Source: Methylobacterium adhaesivum (lineage in GTDB: Bacteria > Pseudomonadota > Alphaproteobacteria > Rhizobiales > Beijerinckiaceae). From it: a stretch of 64,000 nucleotides of DNA. Location of the stretch: assembly GCF_022179065.1 (NCBI RefSeq), contig NZ_BPQD01000001.1, forward strand, positions 248,001 through 312,000, given 5' to 3'. A model generated the notes under the pieces. That model had not been told where the DNA came from and made no database searches. It was given only the letters and a program-made list of their open reading frames with translations. Below are positions 47,525 through 56,279 of this stretch, one piece after another; the first letter of the stretch is position 1; every line of letters starts with the position of its first letter. The translations under genes and the position numbers were made by a program.

Positions 47525-48385
47525 GTGTCCGATACATCCCTCATCCGGTTCGAGGCCGTGGCGCCCCTGCGCGCGCAGGTGGCGGCGTGGCGTGCGGCCG
47601 GCGAGCGTGTCGTGCTTGTGCCAACCATGGGAGCGCTGCATGCCGGCCACCTCGCTCTGGTGGCGCGGGCGCGCGAACTCGGCCGGCGCACGGTCGCGAG
47701 CATCTTCGTCAATCCGACGCAGTTCGGCCCGACGGAGGATTTTTCTCGGTATCCGCGCGACACCGAGACCGACCTCGCCCTGTTGGCCGAGGCGGGGGCG
47801 GATGCGGCCTACCTGCCCGATGTCGCGACCATGTACCCGCCGGGCTTCTCCACCCGTGTCGAGGTCGATGAGGTATCGCAAGGCCTGTGCGGCGCGTTCC
47901 GGCCTGGGCATTTCTCGGGGGTCGCTACCGTGGTGACGAAGCTCCTCAATCAGGTTCAGCCCGACATCGCCCTGTTCGGCGAGAAGGATTACCAGCAGCT
48001 CCTGGTGATCCGCCGCGCCGTGCGCGACCTCGACCTGCCCGTGGAAATCCAGGGCGTACCCACCCTGCGCGAAGCGGACGGTCTCGCCCTGTCCTCGCGC
48101 AACCGCTACCTCAGTCCCGAGGAGCGCCGTGCCGCCCCGCGCCTGCACGCGGTTCTCGCCAGCATCGCGCGCGGTCTCGCGGCCGGTGCCGAAGCGGGTT
48201 TGCTTCTGGCTGAAGGCCGGGCCGAACTGGAGGCGGCGGGCTTCGGGCCGGTGCAGTATCTCGAGGTCCGCGACGCCGAAACCCTGGCTCCGGTGGAACG
48301 GGCCGACCGGCCCGTGCGGATCCTAGCAGCGGCTTACCTCGGCCGCACCCGCCTCATCGACAACCTCGCGGCCGTCACGCCTTGA
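47525..48385 (+). CDS. panC: Pantothenate synthetase
   Basis: A 286-residue enzyme that joins pantoate and beta-alanine with ATP, the last step of pantothenate (coenzyme A precursor) synthesis. Motifs: VPTMGALHAGHLALV (HxGH, near residue 40), FVNPTQFGPTEDFSRYPR, ALFGEKDYQQLLVIR, and SSRNRYLSPEE (KMSKS-equivalent). The start is GTG with AAGG upstream. panB and panD are not in view. Its last 11 bp overlap the convergent esterase gene. Confidence 0.96.
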   Translation: MSDTSLIRFEAVAPLRAQVAAWRAAGERVVLVPTMGALHAGHLALVARARELGRRTVASIFVNPTQFGPTEDFSRYPRDTETDLALLAEAGADAAYLPDVATMYPPGFSTRVEVDEVSQGLCGAFRPGHFSGVATVVTKLLNQVQPDIALFGEKDYQQLLVIRRAVRDLDLPVEIQGVPTLREADGLALSSRNRYLSPEERRAAPRLHAVLASIARGLAAGAEAGLLLAEGRAELEAAGFGPVQYLEVRDAETLAPVERADRPVRILAAAYLGRTRLIDNLAAVTP

Positions 48386-49538
48386 GGGGATTGGCGAGGA
48401 AGAAGTTCAGCATGGCGCGCGATGCGTCGGGGCCGCGCGGATCGGTGTAGCTTCCCGCCAGGGTACCGCCCGACCAGGCGTGACCGAGGCCCCGGACCAT
48501 CCAACCCTCGGCGCGGACATGACCGGTCGCGTCGGCGTAGCGAGTGCGGATGTAGGGGAGGCCCCCGGGGCTGACGTCTTCGATGACTTCGGGGGTCAGC
48601 CCGGAGATGCCTGCCTGGGCGAGGGCCTGCTCGCCGTTGAGGGGATTGACCGTGCCGTCGCTCTCGCCGTGGACGACGATGGTGGGCATCGGCGTGACCG
48701 GGGCCACGCAATCGGCTTCGGCCACGGGGCCGAGGCGCATTACCGTCAGCGCCGCCGACACGTCGCGGGCACACCCCGCCGCTAGGCCCGAATGGATGCC
48801 CACCGCCGCGAAGAGTTCGGGATAGGCATGGGCGATGTTCGCCGCCGCCGCCCCACCCGCCGAGAGGCCGGCGATGAAGACATGCCGGGGATTGATCCGG
48901 TGCGCCGCGACCACCGCCCGGGTCATGCCGGCGATGATGCCGGTCTCGCCGGTCTCCCGGTCCTGCTCGCCCGGTTGGAACCAGTTCCAGCAGCGCTGGC
49001 CGTTGGCCCGGCTCGTCTGGCCCGGATAGAGAACGTAGAAGCCGTGCGTCTCGGCCAGGGTGTTCATGCCCGTGCCGGCGGCGAAGTCGCTCGGCGACTG
49101 GCTGCAGCCGTGGAGCATCACCACCAGGGGGCGGGTGCCCGGATGCGTACCGGGCACGAACAGCTTGTACTCCCGCGTCCCGTGCGGGCCGGTGAAACGC
49201 CCATCGGCGAAGCTGCTCTCGTCCGTGGTGGGCGCCGGCGCCTCGGGGACTTCTGCCGCGCGGCCATGCGGCACGAGGCCGTGGACGCCGAGACCCTCGA
49301 GCACGGGAGCGACGCTGCGCTCGAAGCCATGGGCCACGGTCTTGACCACCTCGCGCAGGCGGTCGGTAAGGCCGGATTCGGCCGAATGGGATACGAAGCC
49401 GTGGGGCTCGTTCAAGCTCTCGGTCAGGCTGCGTTGCACCAGGGCCGAGGCATCCGTCAGGCGTCCGTGGGCGGTGAGTCGCGTCGCCTCCATGATGTCG
49501 GCCATGTGGCCTTGCATCCGGTTCTGTTGATCGCTCAT
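48375..49538 (-). CDS. PHB-depolymerase-family esterase
   Basis: A 387-residue alpha/beta-hydrolase of the LpqC/PHB depolymerase esterase type. The first 110 residues are a helical, unannotated extension; the hydrolase domain (about 125-385) has LVVMLHGCSQSPSDFAAGTG (oxyanion), HVFIAGLSAGGAAAANIAHA with the nucleophilic serine in GLSAGG, VVHGESDGTVNP (Asp) and VRGLGHAWSGG (His). No signal peptide is visible, so it should act in the cytoplasm, on intracellular polyhydroxybutyrate, feruloyl or other esters. A TGCA palindrome lies about 430 bp upstream. Confidence 0.87.
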   Translation of the reverse strand: MSDQQNRMQGHMADIMEATRLTAHGRLTDASALVQRSLTESLNEPHGFVSHSAESGLTDRLREVVKTVAHGFERSVAPVLEGLGVHGLVPHGRAAEVPEAPAPTTDESSFADGRFTGPHGTREYKLFVPGTHPGTRPLVVMLHGCSQSPSDFAAGTGMNTLAETHGFYVLYPGQTSRANGQRCWNWFQPGEQDRETGETGIIAGMTRAVVAAHRINPRHVFIAGLSAGGAAAANIAHAYPELFAAVGIHSGLAAGCARDVSAALTVMRLGPVAEADCVAPVTPMPTIVVHGESDGTVNPLNGEQALAQAGISGLTPEVIEDVSPGGLPYIRTRYADATGHVRAEGWMVRGLGHAWSGGTLAGSYTDPRGPDASRAMLNFFLANPLKA

Positions 49539-50103
49539 CGAAGATTCGCTTTCAGGTTCGATGCGGCACCAGGGGACGCACGAACGGTCCGGGCGGAGCT
49601 CGAGGGATGGAAGGGGTCAGCGCGATCGTTCGGTGCGCGCTTCCGAGAGGGCAGGACCCGCGTACGGATCGCTCGGAGCGTCACCGGCGCCACCCGTGTC
49701 ATACGAAGCGGACTTGGTGATCCGTCGACCGCGTCGAGCGAGCGGATGCCATGTCTGTGCGACCGGAAAGGCACGCTGGCTCGCCGAATCAGGTCGGCCG
49801 GCGGCATGACCGGGTACGAACGGATCGAAATGCAAGGAAGCGGTGCCGCATCGCGTGGCCGTCATCCCCACGCGCTGTGCCATCCGTGCCGCGGCTCGCG
49901 GCTCACCCACGATTTCCAGCACGCCGCATCCCACCGTTCCCAATCCACCCTGATAGTGGGGTAGGAATTGCTGCAGCGCAATATGAACGATCGCGCTGCA
50001 GTGCCATGGGACGCTGACATGTTCCGGGTGCAAATCTCAACGCCGCGTCGCTGTCGAATCCGGTGCGATTACCATGCGGCGTTTGTCAGCGGTAGAGCAG
50101 GGT
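49539..50103. other. 565-bp region without a supported gene
   Basis: It lies between the esterase start and the paoC stop codon, both genes on the minus strand. Long open frames on both strands here have no signal, domain or ribosome site that I trust. It holds the TGCA inverted repeats listed separately, and at 50086-50107 a stretch with CAGCGGTAGAGCA then GGGTTCAA, resembling D-arm and T-arm pieces of a tRNA, but no complete tRNA. Confidence 0.5.
49967..50001. promoter_or_regulatory. TGCA-containing inverted repeats
   Basis: ATTGC-TGCAGC-GCAAT (49967-49982) is one inverted repeat; CTGCAGCGC (49971-49979) also pairs with GCGCTGCAG (49993-50001). Either is a candidate regulator site or, on the minus strand, a transcript end for the paoABC genes. 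The TGCA/TTGC composition is like the elements before the patatin and 116-aa genes. Confidence 0.35.
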
Positions 50104-52356
50104 TCAAGCTAGGATCTTGTCGATGGTGATCGGCAGATCGCGGATGCGCTTACCCGTCGCGTGGAACACGGCATTGGCTACCGCCGCAGCCGTGCCGACA
50201 ATGCCGATTTCGCCCAAGCCCTTCACACCCATGGGGTTCGCCTTGTCCTCCTCGTCGACGAAGATCACATCGATGTCGTGGATGTCGGCATTCACGGGCA
50301 CGTGATATTCGCCGAGGTTGTGGTTCATGAACCGGCCCAGCGTGTGGTCGAGCATCGACTCTTCTTCCAGCGCCGAGCCGATTCCCATGACCACGCCGCC
50401 GAGAATCTGACTGCGCGCAGTCTTGAGATTGATGATCTTGCCCGCCGCGATGGCGGAAACCACGCGGGTCACGCGCACGACGCCGAGATCCTCGTCGACC
50501 TTCACCTCCACGAACACGGCCGAGTGCGTGTAGGGCGAGAACGCTTTCTGATGAGCCGCATCCGGACCGGCCGATCCCGTCGCCTCGAGCGTATCGGTCC
50601 CCGTGGCCGCAAGCACGTCGGTGATGGCGATGCCACGCGATTCGTCACCGGTCACCGCGATGCGTCCATCCTTGAACACGGCCCGTTCGAAATCGACGTT
50701 CGCCAGCGGCGAATCGTCGAGGCCGCGTGCGAGGGTGAAGAGCTGCTTGGCCAGATCCTGGCACGCCCGCATCACCGCCGTGCCCGACGAGGCCGCCGTC
50801 CACGAGCCGCCGGCGAGGGGAGCCTCGGCGAGGTTGGTGTCGCCGAGCTTCGTCGTCACGTCCTCCATCCGCAGCCCGAGGGTGTCGGCGGCGATCTGGG
50901 TGAGGATGGTGTAGGTGCCGGTCCCGATGTCGCCGGTGGAATTGCCGACCACGAGCTTGCCGTCGGCCGTGAGAGTGGCCTGGGCGCCCGATTGCTGCAT
51001 CATCGATTCCCAGATGCCCGTGGCCATGCCCCAGCCGACGAGCTCGCGCCCGTCGCGCATGGACCGGGGTTCCGGGTTGCGGGTGGACCAGCCGAAGCGT
51101 GCCGCACCCTCCTCGAAGCACGCCCGCAAGGACTTGGAGCTGAACGGCTTGCCCTCGGTCCGATCCGACTCGCTGTAGTTCTTGAGGCGCAGGGCGATGG
51201 GATCTTGCCCCGTCTCATGGGCGAGTTCGTCCATGGCGATCTCCAACGCCATGACGCCGGTGACTGCGCCGGGGGCGCGCATGTCGGAGGGGGTGTAGGT
51301 GTCGAGCTGGGCGAGCTTGTAGCTGAGCGCGACGTTGTCGCAATCGTAGAGCACCCCGGACCAATTGACGACGACCTCCTGGTAATCCTCGAAGTTCGAG
51401 GTGCCCGAGATGGCGTCGTGCCGGATCGACTGCAGTCCTCCCTCGGCGTCGGAGCCGAGCGACACGGTCTGGAGCACGTCGGGCCGATAGCCGAAGGAGA
51501 ACATCTGGTCGCGGGTCAGGACGACGCGGACCGAGCGCTCCAGGGCGCGGGCGGCGAGGACTGCCAGGAACAGTTGGTATTGCGGGCGCAGGCCCGAGCC
51601 GAAGCCGCCGCCGAGATATGGATTGAGGACGCGCACGTCATCCTTCTTCATCCCGAAAACGCCGGCGATGTAGCCGTGGGTGTTCGCGACACCCTGGATC
51701 TTGTCGTAGACGGTGATCTTGCCGTCGCCTTCCCACACCACTGTGGAGGCATGAGGCTCCATCGGGTTGTGGTGCTCGACCGCCAAACGATAGTCCTGCG
51801 AGACCCGGATGGGCGCCGCATCGTAGGCACCCGCAGCGTCGCCCCAAGGGGCCGGCGGCGGCTTGATGCCCGAGCGCTTCTTGGGCGGATCATAGGCGAG
51901 GTCGCGCTGCGCGGTGAGATCCGTGGTCGGCGCCTCGGCCTCGTAGGCGACCTTGACCAGAGACGCGGCGTGACGCGCCGTATCGAAATCTTCCGCCACC
52001 ACGAGGGCGACGGGCTGGCCGCTGTAATGAATCTTGTCGTCGTAGAGCGCCCGAAACGGCGAACCGGGCGGGGCGACGGCGTCCTGGTAATTGTAGTCGA
52101 GCCACGCCGTGCGCGGACGGTTCTCGTGGGTGAGCACCTTGAGGACGCCGGGCACCGCCTCGGCGGCGGACGCGTCGATGGCCGTGATGCGGCCGCGCGC
52201 GATGCCGCTCGATACCACGTAGCCGTGAGCGAGGTCGGGGGCCCCGAACTCGCCCGCATATTTCGCCTGACCGGTGACCTTGGCCGGACCATCGACGCGG
52301 CTGCGCGCCGTGCCGACATAGGTGTCCGTGCCGGAAGAGTTGATGGAATTGGCCAT
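50104..52356 (-). CDS. paoC: Molybdenum hydroxylase large subunit (PaoC/XdhB type)
   Basis: A 750-residue molybdopterin-cytosine-dinucleotide subunit of the xanthine oxidase family. The N-terminal domain starts SRVDGPAKVTGQAKYAGEF; the Moco domain has YLGGGFGSGLRPQYQLFLA, RAPGAVTGVMALEIAMDELA and GSWTAASSGTAVMRACQDLA; the catalytic glutamate is in VKGLGEIGIVGTAAAV near residue 715. The set best resembles E. coli PaoABC, an aldehyde oxidoreductase. It lies 12 bp after the paoB stop. A Moco-insertion XdhC/PaoD-type chaperone gene is not in view. Confidence 0.92.
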   Translation of the reverse strand: MANSINSSGTDTYVGTARSRVDGPAKVTGQAKYAGEFGAPDLAHGYVVSSGIARGRITAIDASAAEAVPGVLKVLTHENRPRTAWLDYNYQDAVAPPGSPFRALYDDKIHYSGQPVALVVAEDFDTARHAASLVKVAYEAEAPTTDLTAQRDLAYDPPKKRSGIKPPPAPWGDAAGAYDAAPIRVSQDYRLAVEHHNPMEPHASTVVWEGDGKITVYDKIQGVANTHGYIAGVFGMKKDDVRVLNPYLGGGFGSGLRPQYQLFLAVLAARALERSVRVVLTRDQMFSFGYRPDVLQTVSLGSDAEGGLQSIRHDAISGTSNFEDYQEVVVNWSGVLYDCDNVALSYKLAQLDTYTPSDMRAPGAVTGVMALEIAMDELAHETGQDPIALRLKNYSESDRTEGKPFSSKSLRACFEEGAARFGWSTRNPEPRSMRDGRELVGWGMATGIWESMMQQSGAQATLTADGKLVVGNSTGDIGTGTYTILTQIAADTLGLRMEDVTTKLGDTNLAEAPLAGGSWTAASSGTAVMRACQDLAKQLFTLARGLDDSPLANVDFERAVFKDGRIAVTGDESRGIAITDVLAATGTDTLEATGSAGPDAAHQKAFSPYTHSAVFVEVKVDEDLGVVRVTRVVSAIAAGKIINLKTARSQILGGVVMGIGSALEEESMLDHTLGRFMNHNLGEYHVPVNADIHDIDVIFVDEEDKANPMGVKGLGEIGIVGTAAAVANAVFHATGKRIRDLPITIDKILA

Positions 52357-52368
52357 GTGCGAAAACCT

Positions 52369-53382
52369 CTAGGCGATGCGCTTGTCGGACTGGGACTGGG
52401 GCGTACCGGCGGCGGCCTGTGACAGGCCGCGGATGATGGCGCGCCGCGCGAGTTCGACCTTGAACGCGTTCTCGGATTGGGGCTGGGCGGCGGCCACCAC
52501 GATGTTGGCGGCGGCCGCGAAGGTCTCGTGCGTCGCCGGCTTGCCAGCGAGATAGGCTTCAGCCTCGGCATCGCGCCACGGCTTGTGGGCGACGCCGCCG
52601 AGCGCGAAGCGGGCGGACCGGATGGTGTCGCCATCGAGCTTCATCACAGTGGCGACGGACACGAGGGCGAAGGCGTAGGAGAGCCGGTCGCGCAACTTCA
52701 GGTAGGTATGATGCGGCCCGAATTCCTCGTCGGGCAGATCGACGGAGAGGACGATCTCGCCGGGCTTCAGGGTGGTGTCCTGTTCGGGCGTATCGCCGGG
52801 CAGGCGATGGTATTCGCCGAACGGGATCACGCGCTCACCCTCGGGGCCCGCGACCCGTACGGTCGCGTCGAGGGCGGCCAATCCCACGCACATGTCGGAG
52901 GGATGGGTCGCGATGCAGTTTGGGCTGGTGCCGAAGATCGCGTGGATTCGGTTGACCCCGCCGATGGCCGGGCAGCCCGAGCCGGGCTGGCGTTTGTTGC
53001 AGGGCGTCGCCTCGTCGTAGAAATAATAGCACCGGGTGCGCTGGTTGAGGTTGCCGCCGGTGGTGGCGGCGTTGCGCAACTGCCCCGAGGCGCCGGCCAA
53101 GATCGCGCTGGCGAGGAGCGGATAACGCTCGTTCACCGCCGGGTCGTACGCCACCGTGGAATTCGTCACGAGGGCACCGATGCTGAGCCCCCCGTCGCGG
53201 GCTTCGATGGTCTTCAAGGGCAGGCGGGTGATGTCGATGAGGCGGCCGGGCTGCTCGACATTGTACTTCATCAGGTCGACGAGGTTGGTGCCGCCGGCGA
53301 TGAAGCGCGCATTGCTGCCGCCTGCCATGGCCGTCACGGCATCGGCGACGGTCTCGGGCCGGACGTAATCGAAGCGGTTCAT
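52369..53382 (-). CDS. paoB: Molybdenum hydroxylase FAD subunit (PaoB type, with [4Fe-4S] insertion)
   Basis: A 337-residue FAD-binding subunit. The FAD loop is FIAGGTNLVDLMKYN near residue 28 and the second is LRNAATTGGNLNQRTRCYYF near 107. A cysteine-rich insertion follows (C in NQRTRCYYF, TPCNKRQPGSGCPAIGG and SPNCIATHPSDM), which corresponds to the extra [4Fe-4S] cluster of PaoB/4-hydroxybenzoyl-CoA-reductase-like FAD subunits and is absent from plain xanthine dehydrogenases. The start overlaps the paoA stop (ATGA), so the two are coupled. Confidence 0.92.
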   Translation of the reverse strand: MNRFDYVRPETVADAVTAMAGGSNARFIAGGTNLVDLMKYNVEQPGRLIDITRLPLKTIEARDGGLSIGALVTNSTVAYDPAVNERYPLLASAILAGASGQLRNAATTGGNLNQRTRCYYFYDEATPCNKRQPGSGCPAIGGVNRIHAIFGTSPNCIATHPSDMCVGLAALDATVRVAGPEGERVIPFGEYHRLPGDTPEQDTTLKPGEIVLSVDLPDEEFGPHHTYLKLRDRLSYAFALVSVATVMKLDGDTIRSARFALGGVAHKPWRDAEAEAYLAGKPATHETFAAAANIVVAAAQPQSENAFKVELARRAIIRGLSQAAAGTPQSQSDKRIA

Positions 53383-53885
53383 TTCGCGGCTCCCGACTGC
53401 ATCACGTCTTCGATGGCGTCGACGATGTTGGTGTAGGCGCCGCAGCGGCAGATGTTGCCGCTCATGGCCTCGCGGATCTCCTCGCGCGAATGGGCGTGGC
53501 CTTCCGCCATCATGCCGACCGCCGAGCAGAGCTGGCCGGGCGTGCAGTAGCCGCATTGGAACGCATCGTGCTCGACGAAGGCCGCCTGGAGGGGATGCAA
53601 TCCGGCGCCTTCGGCGAGCCCCTCGACGGTTGTGATGCTGGCCCCGTCCTTCATCACCGCGAAGGTGAGGCAGGAATTGATGCGCACGCCGTCGACGAGC
53701 ACCGTGCAGGCGCCGCACTGGCCATGGTCGCAGCCCTTCTTGGTGCCGGTGAGGTCGAGGGTCTCGCGCAGGAGGTCGAGGAGGGTGGTCCAGGGGGCGA
53801 CGTCGAGGGTGCGAGGCTGCCCGTTGATCGTCAGGTTGATGGCGATGGTGTTCGCCGCACCGGGCGACCCGCTTTCGATAAGCAT
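53379..53885 (-). CDS. paoA: Molybdenum hydroxylase [2Fe-2S] subunit (PaoA type)
   Basis: A 168-residue iron-sulfur subunit. The plant-ferredoxin-like domain binds one cluster through KKGCDHGQCGACTVLVDG, and the C-terminal four-helix domain the second through FQCGYCTPGQLC and SGNICRCGAYTN. It has no twin-arginine signal from the ATG I chose (53883-53885), nor in an in-frame extension to 53993, unlike periplasmic E. coli PaoA; the complex is therefore probably cytoplasmic. First gene of paoABC. The upstream 218 bp are shared with the divergent dipeptidase. Confidence 0.92.
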   Translation of the reverse strand: MLIESGSPGAANTIAINLTINGQPRTLDVAPWTTLLDLLRETLDLTGTKKGCDHGQCGACTVLVDGVRINSCLTFAVMKDGASITTVEGLAEGAGLHPLQAAFVEHDAFQCGYCTPGQLCSAVGMMAEGHAHSREEIREAMSGNICRCGAYTNIVDAIEDVMQSGAAK

Positions 53886-54103
53886 GGCGTGTGTCCGTGA
53901 CAGGAGCGGCGGCCGCATCGATGGGCGCCGGGCTTCGGGAATGGCGTCGCGACGGCCGGGCTGGGAAAAATCATCCACCCGCAGCCGGTTCACTCGATAA
54001 CCGTTCCAGATTGTCCCTGTTCCCTGGTCCGCGGCCCCGCACGGGTTTGCGCCCTTCCGGCACCTCGGTTAACCCAGGTGCGAATCCAGTCGAAGGACGT
54101 CCG

Positions 54104-55501
54104 ATGGCCGCGCTCGCTCCCGTTCTCAACGACATCGACCGCGATCTCGACAACGCCCTCGAGCGCCTGTTCGCGTTCCTGCGCATTCCCTCCGTTTCCA
54201 CCGATCCCGCCTATGCCGCTCCCTGCCGCGAGGCGGCGCAGTGGCTGGAGGGCACCCTGACGGCTTTGGGCTTCGAGACCGCCATTCACGAGACCTCGCT
54301 GCACCCGGTGGTGCTGGCCCATGCGCCGAAGCCCGGCACACCGCATGTGCTGTTCTACGGGCATTACGACGTGCAGCCCGTGGACCCCCTGGCCCTGTGG
54401 GAGACGCCCCCCTTCGAGCCGCGCATGGCGAAGAACGCCAGGGGCGAGCAGGAGATCGTCGGGCGCGGCGCCTCGGACGACAAGGGCCAGGTGATGACCT
54501 TCATCGAGGCCTGCCGGGCCTGGAAGGCCATGGAGGGGGAGCTTCCCTGCGGCGTCACGATTCTCATCGAGGGCGCAGAAGAGAACGGCTCCCAGGGCCT
54601 GCCCGAATGGGTCGCGGCCAACCGCGAAAAACTCGGGGCCGACATCGTGCTCGTGTGCGACACGAGCATGTGGAACCCGACGACCCCGGCCATCACCACA
54701 TCCTTGCGCGGTCTCGCCTATTTCGAGGTGAAGGTGACGTGCGCCGACCGCGACCTGCATTCGGGCTTCTTCGGGGGCGCGGCGCGCAACCCCATCCATG
54801 TTCTTTCGAAGATCATCGCCGACCTGCACGATGCCGACGGCAAGATCGCCCTGCCGGGCTTCTACGAGGGCGTGCGCGAGACCCCGCCGGAGATCCTCGA
54901 GCAGTGGAAGGGCCTCGACTTCACGGCGGAGAAATTCTTGGGTCCCATCGGCCTCCACGAGCCCGCCGGCGAGCGGGGCCGCATGCTCATCGAACTCATC
55001 CAGTCGCGCCCGGCCTGTGACGTGAACGGCATCATCGGCGGCTACACCGGCGAGGGCACCAAGACGGTGATCGCGGGGCAAGCCAGCGCCAAGGTCTCGT
55101 TCCGCCTCGTGGACGACCAGGATCCCGAAGTCCTGGCTCGGACCTTCGAGGCGTTCGTGCGTGAGCGCATCCCGGCCGACTGCTCCGTGGAGGTGATCTG
55201 CTACAAGGGCAGCCGCGCCATCAGCCTGCCGTTCGACATGCCGGAACTCGACCTCGCCCGCGCGGCGCTCGCCGAGGAATGGGGCGTGCCCGCCGTGACC
55301 ATCGGGGCCGGCGGCTCGATCCCCATCGTGGGCGACTTCAAAAGATTGTTGGACCGCAACACCCTGCTCATCGGCTTCGGCCTCGACGACGACCGTATTC
55401 ATTCACCCAACGAGAAGTACAGCCTCACGAGCTTCCACAAGGGCACCCGCTCCTGGGCTCGCATCCTGGCCGCCTTCGGCGCCGCCGGGCGGGCGGCCTA
55501 G
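54104..55501 (+). CDS. M20-family metallo-dipeptidase
   Basis: A 465-residue zinc peptidase of the M20/CPG2-carnosinase type. The zinc/catalytic segments are VLFYGHYDVQPVDPLALWE (about 85-103), VGRGASDDKGQVMTFIEA, ILIEGAEENGSQGLPEWV and the lid domain ADRDLHSGFFGGAARNP; a C-terminal histidine is in SLTSFHKGTRSW. It should cut dipeptides or N-acyl amino acids in the cytoplasm. ATG at 54104; the frame open from 53891 is not supported. It is followed after 107 bp by the glycan gene group. Confidence 0.92.
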   Translation: MAALAPVLNDIDRDLDNALERLFAFLRIPSVSTDPAYAAPCREAAQWLEGTLTALGFETAIHETSLHPVVLAHAPKPGTPHVLFYGHYDVQPVDPLALWETPPFEPRMAKNARGEQEIVGRGASDDKGQVMTFIEACRAWKAMEGELPCGVTILIEGAEENGSQGLPEWVAANREKLGADIVLVCDTSMWNPTTPAITTSLRGLAYFEVKVTCADRDLHSGFFGGAARNPIHVLSKIIADLHDADGKIALPGFYEGVRETPPEILEQWKGLDFTAEKFLGPIGLHEPAGERGRMLIELIQSRPACDVNGIIGGYTGEGTKTVIAGQASAKVSFRLVDDQDPEVLARTFEAFVRERIPADCSVEVICYKGSRAISLPFDMPELDLARAALAEEWGVPAVTIGAGGSIPIVGDFKRLLDRNTLLIGFGLDDDRIHSPNEKYSLTSFHKGTRSWARILAAFGAAGRAA

Positions 55502-55548
55502 GGGCGGCTCACGATCTTGCACCTCGTGAGAGACAGGATGGCTCGCGC

Positions 55549-55611
55549 ATGAGCGGCCTCGCCCGGTGCGAGGGGCGGGCTCGCGTCCGGGGGAGGAGCC
55601 GGCCCGCATGA
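55549..55611 (+). CDS. Possible 20-codon leader ORF before the glycan module
   Basis: ATG at 55549 opens MSGLARCEGRARVRGRSRPA and its TGA overlaps the ATG of the next gene. An even shorter ORF (MARA, 55538-55552) overlaps its start in the same way. The ribosome sites are weak. It mirrors the leader before moxR in length and overlap, but may be coincidence. Confidence 0.22.
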   Translation: MSGLARCEGRARVRGRSRPA

Positions 55612-56279
55612 CGGACCCGTCCGGCAAGACCGCCGCCGGGCAGCTGTTCGCGGCAGGCGAGGGGCTGTTCGTCGCCCGCTATCCCCTGTCGACCGCCCTG
55701 CCGATTCCCCTGGGGCTTGGCGAAGGCGACCTTCTGACCTGGGCGTTCTGCGGCCTGGGGCGGGCCATGGCCGAGCCCACGGCCCTCGTCGTGTTCGCGG
55801 CCGATGGGCCGCCCGGCCGTCTCACCGTCGCAACGCATTTCCACGACCTCACGGTAGCGTTGTCCGCCCCCCTGCCCGTCGCGACCCTCGACGCGGCGGC
55901 GTGGGCAGCCCTGTGTCCCGCGATCCTTGGGGGCCTGACGCCCGCGACCGTCGAGCGTCTGGCCGGATTGCTGCCGCACCTGGGGCCCGCCCTGTCGGCC
56001 CTCGCCGGGGCGTACGAGGGCCCGGCCGGTCCCGTGCTCGCCGTGACGGGCGAGACCGAGGTGAGCCTGACGGGGGCCGGCGTGCCGGATTACCTCGTGC
56101 TGCGGGCGGACTCCCTCTGGCGTTGCTGCCGCGTCGTACGGGCCAGCCTGACGTTCGGCCCCGAGCCCCGGACCCTCCTCGACCTCGCGCGCGTCGGAGG
56201 CGAACCCGGCCGGGGCCCGACCGATGCCGCCCTCCTCGTCCGGCCCGGTGGCGTCGACGTCGCGCGGGTCGCGCCATGA
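55608..56279 (+). CDS. Unknown 223-aa protein heading a glycosyltransferase group
   Basis: A soluble-looking protein without signal peptide or membrane helix. It has alternating beta-like stretches (PTALVVFAADGPPGRLTVAT, GPVLAVTGETEVSLTGAGV and DYLVLRADSLWRC) and a helical middle (about 105-145). I recognise no family. GGGAGGAG lies 11 bp upstream of the ATG. Its stop overlaps the start of the glycosyltransferase gene (ATGA), which implies it belongs to the same process, perhaps as a carbohydrate-binding or modifying partner; that is inference. Confidence 0.72.
   Translation: MTDPSGKTAAGQLFAAGEGLFVARYPLSTALPIPLGLGEGDLLTWAFCGLGRAMAEPTALVVFAADGPPGRLTVATHFHDLTVALSAPLPVATLDAAAWAALCPAILGGLTPATVERLAGLLPHLGPALSALAGAYEGPAGPVLAVTGETEVSLTGAGVPDYLVLRADSLWRCCRVVRASLTFGPEPRTLLDLARVGGEPGRGPTDAALLVRPGGVDVARVAP

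Noticed and set aside
49617-50033. 138-codon minus-strand frame upstream of the esterase
   Set aside because: No start signal, domain, or signal peptide; composition like other non-coding frames here.
50086-50107. tRNA gene
   Set aside because: Only D-arm-like and T-arm-like pieces are present, with no acceptor stem or anticodon arm; kept as a weak remark in the findings.
50161-52422. 753-codon open frame opposite paoC
   Set aside because: Antisense shadow; the molybdenum subunit has all its conserved motifs on the minus strand.
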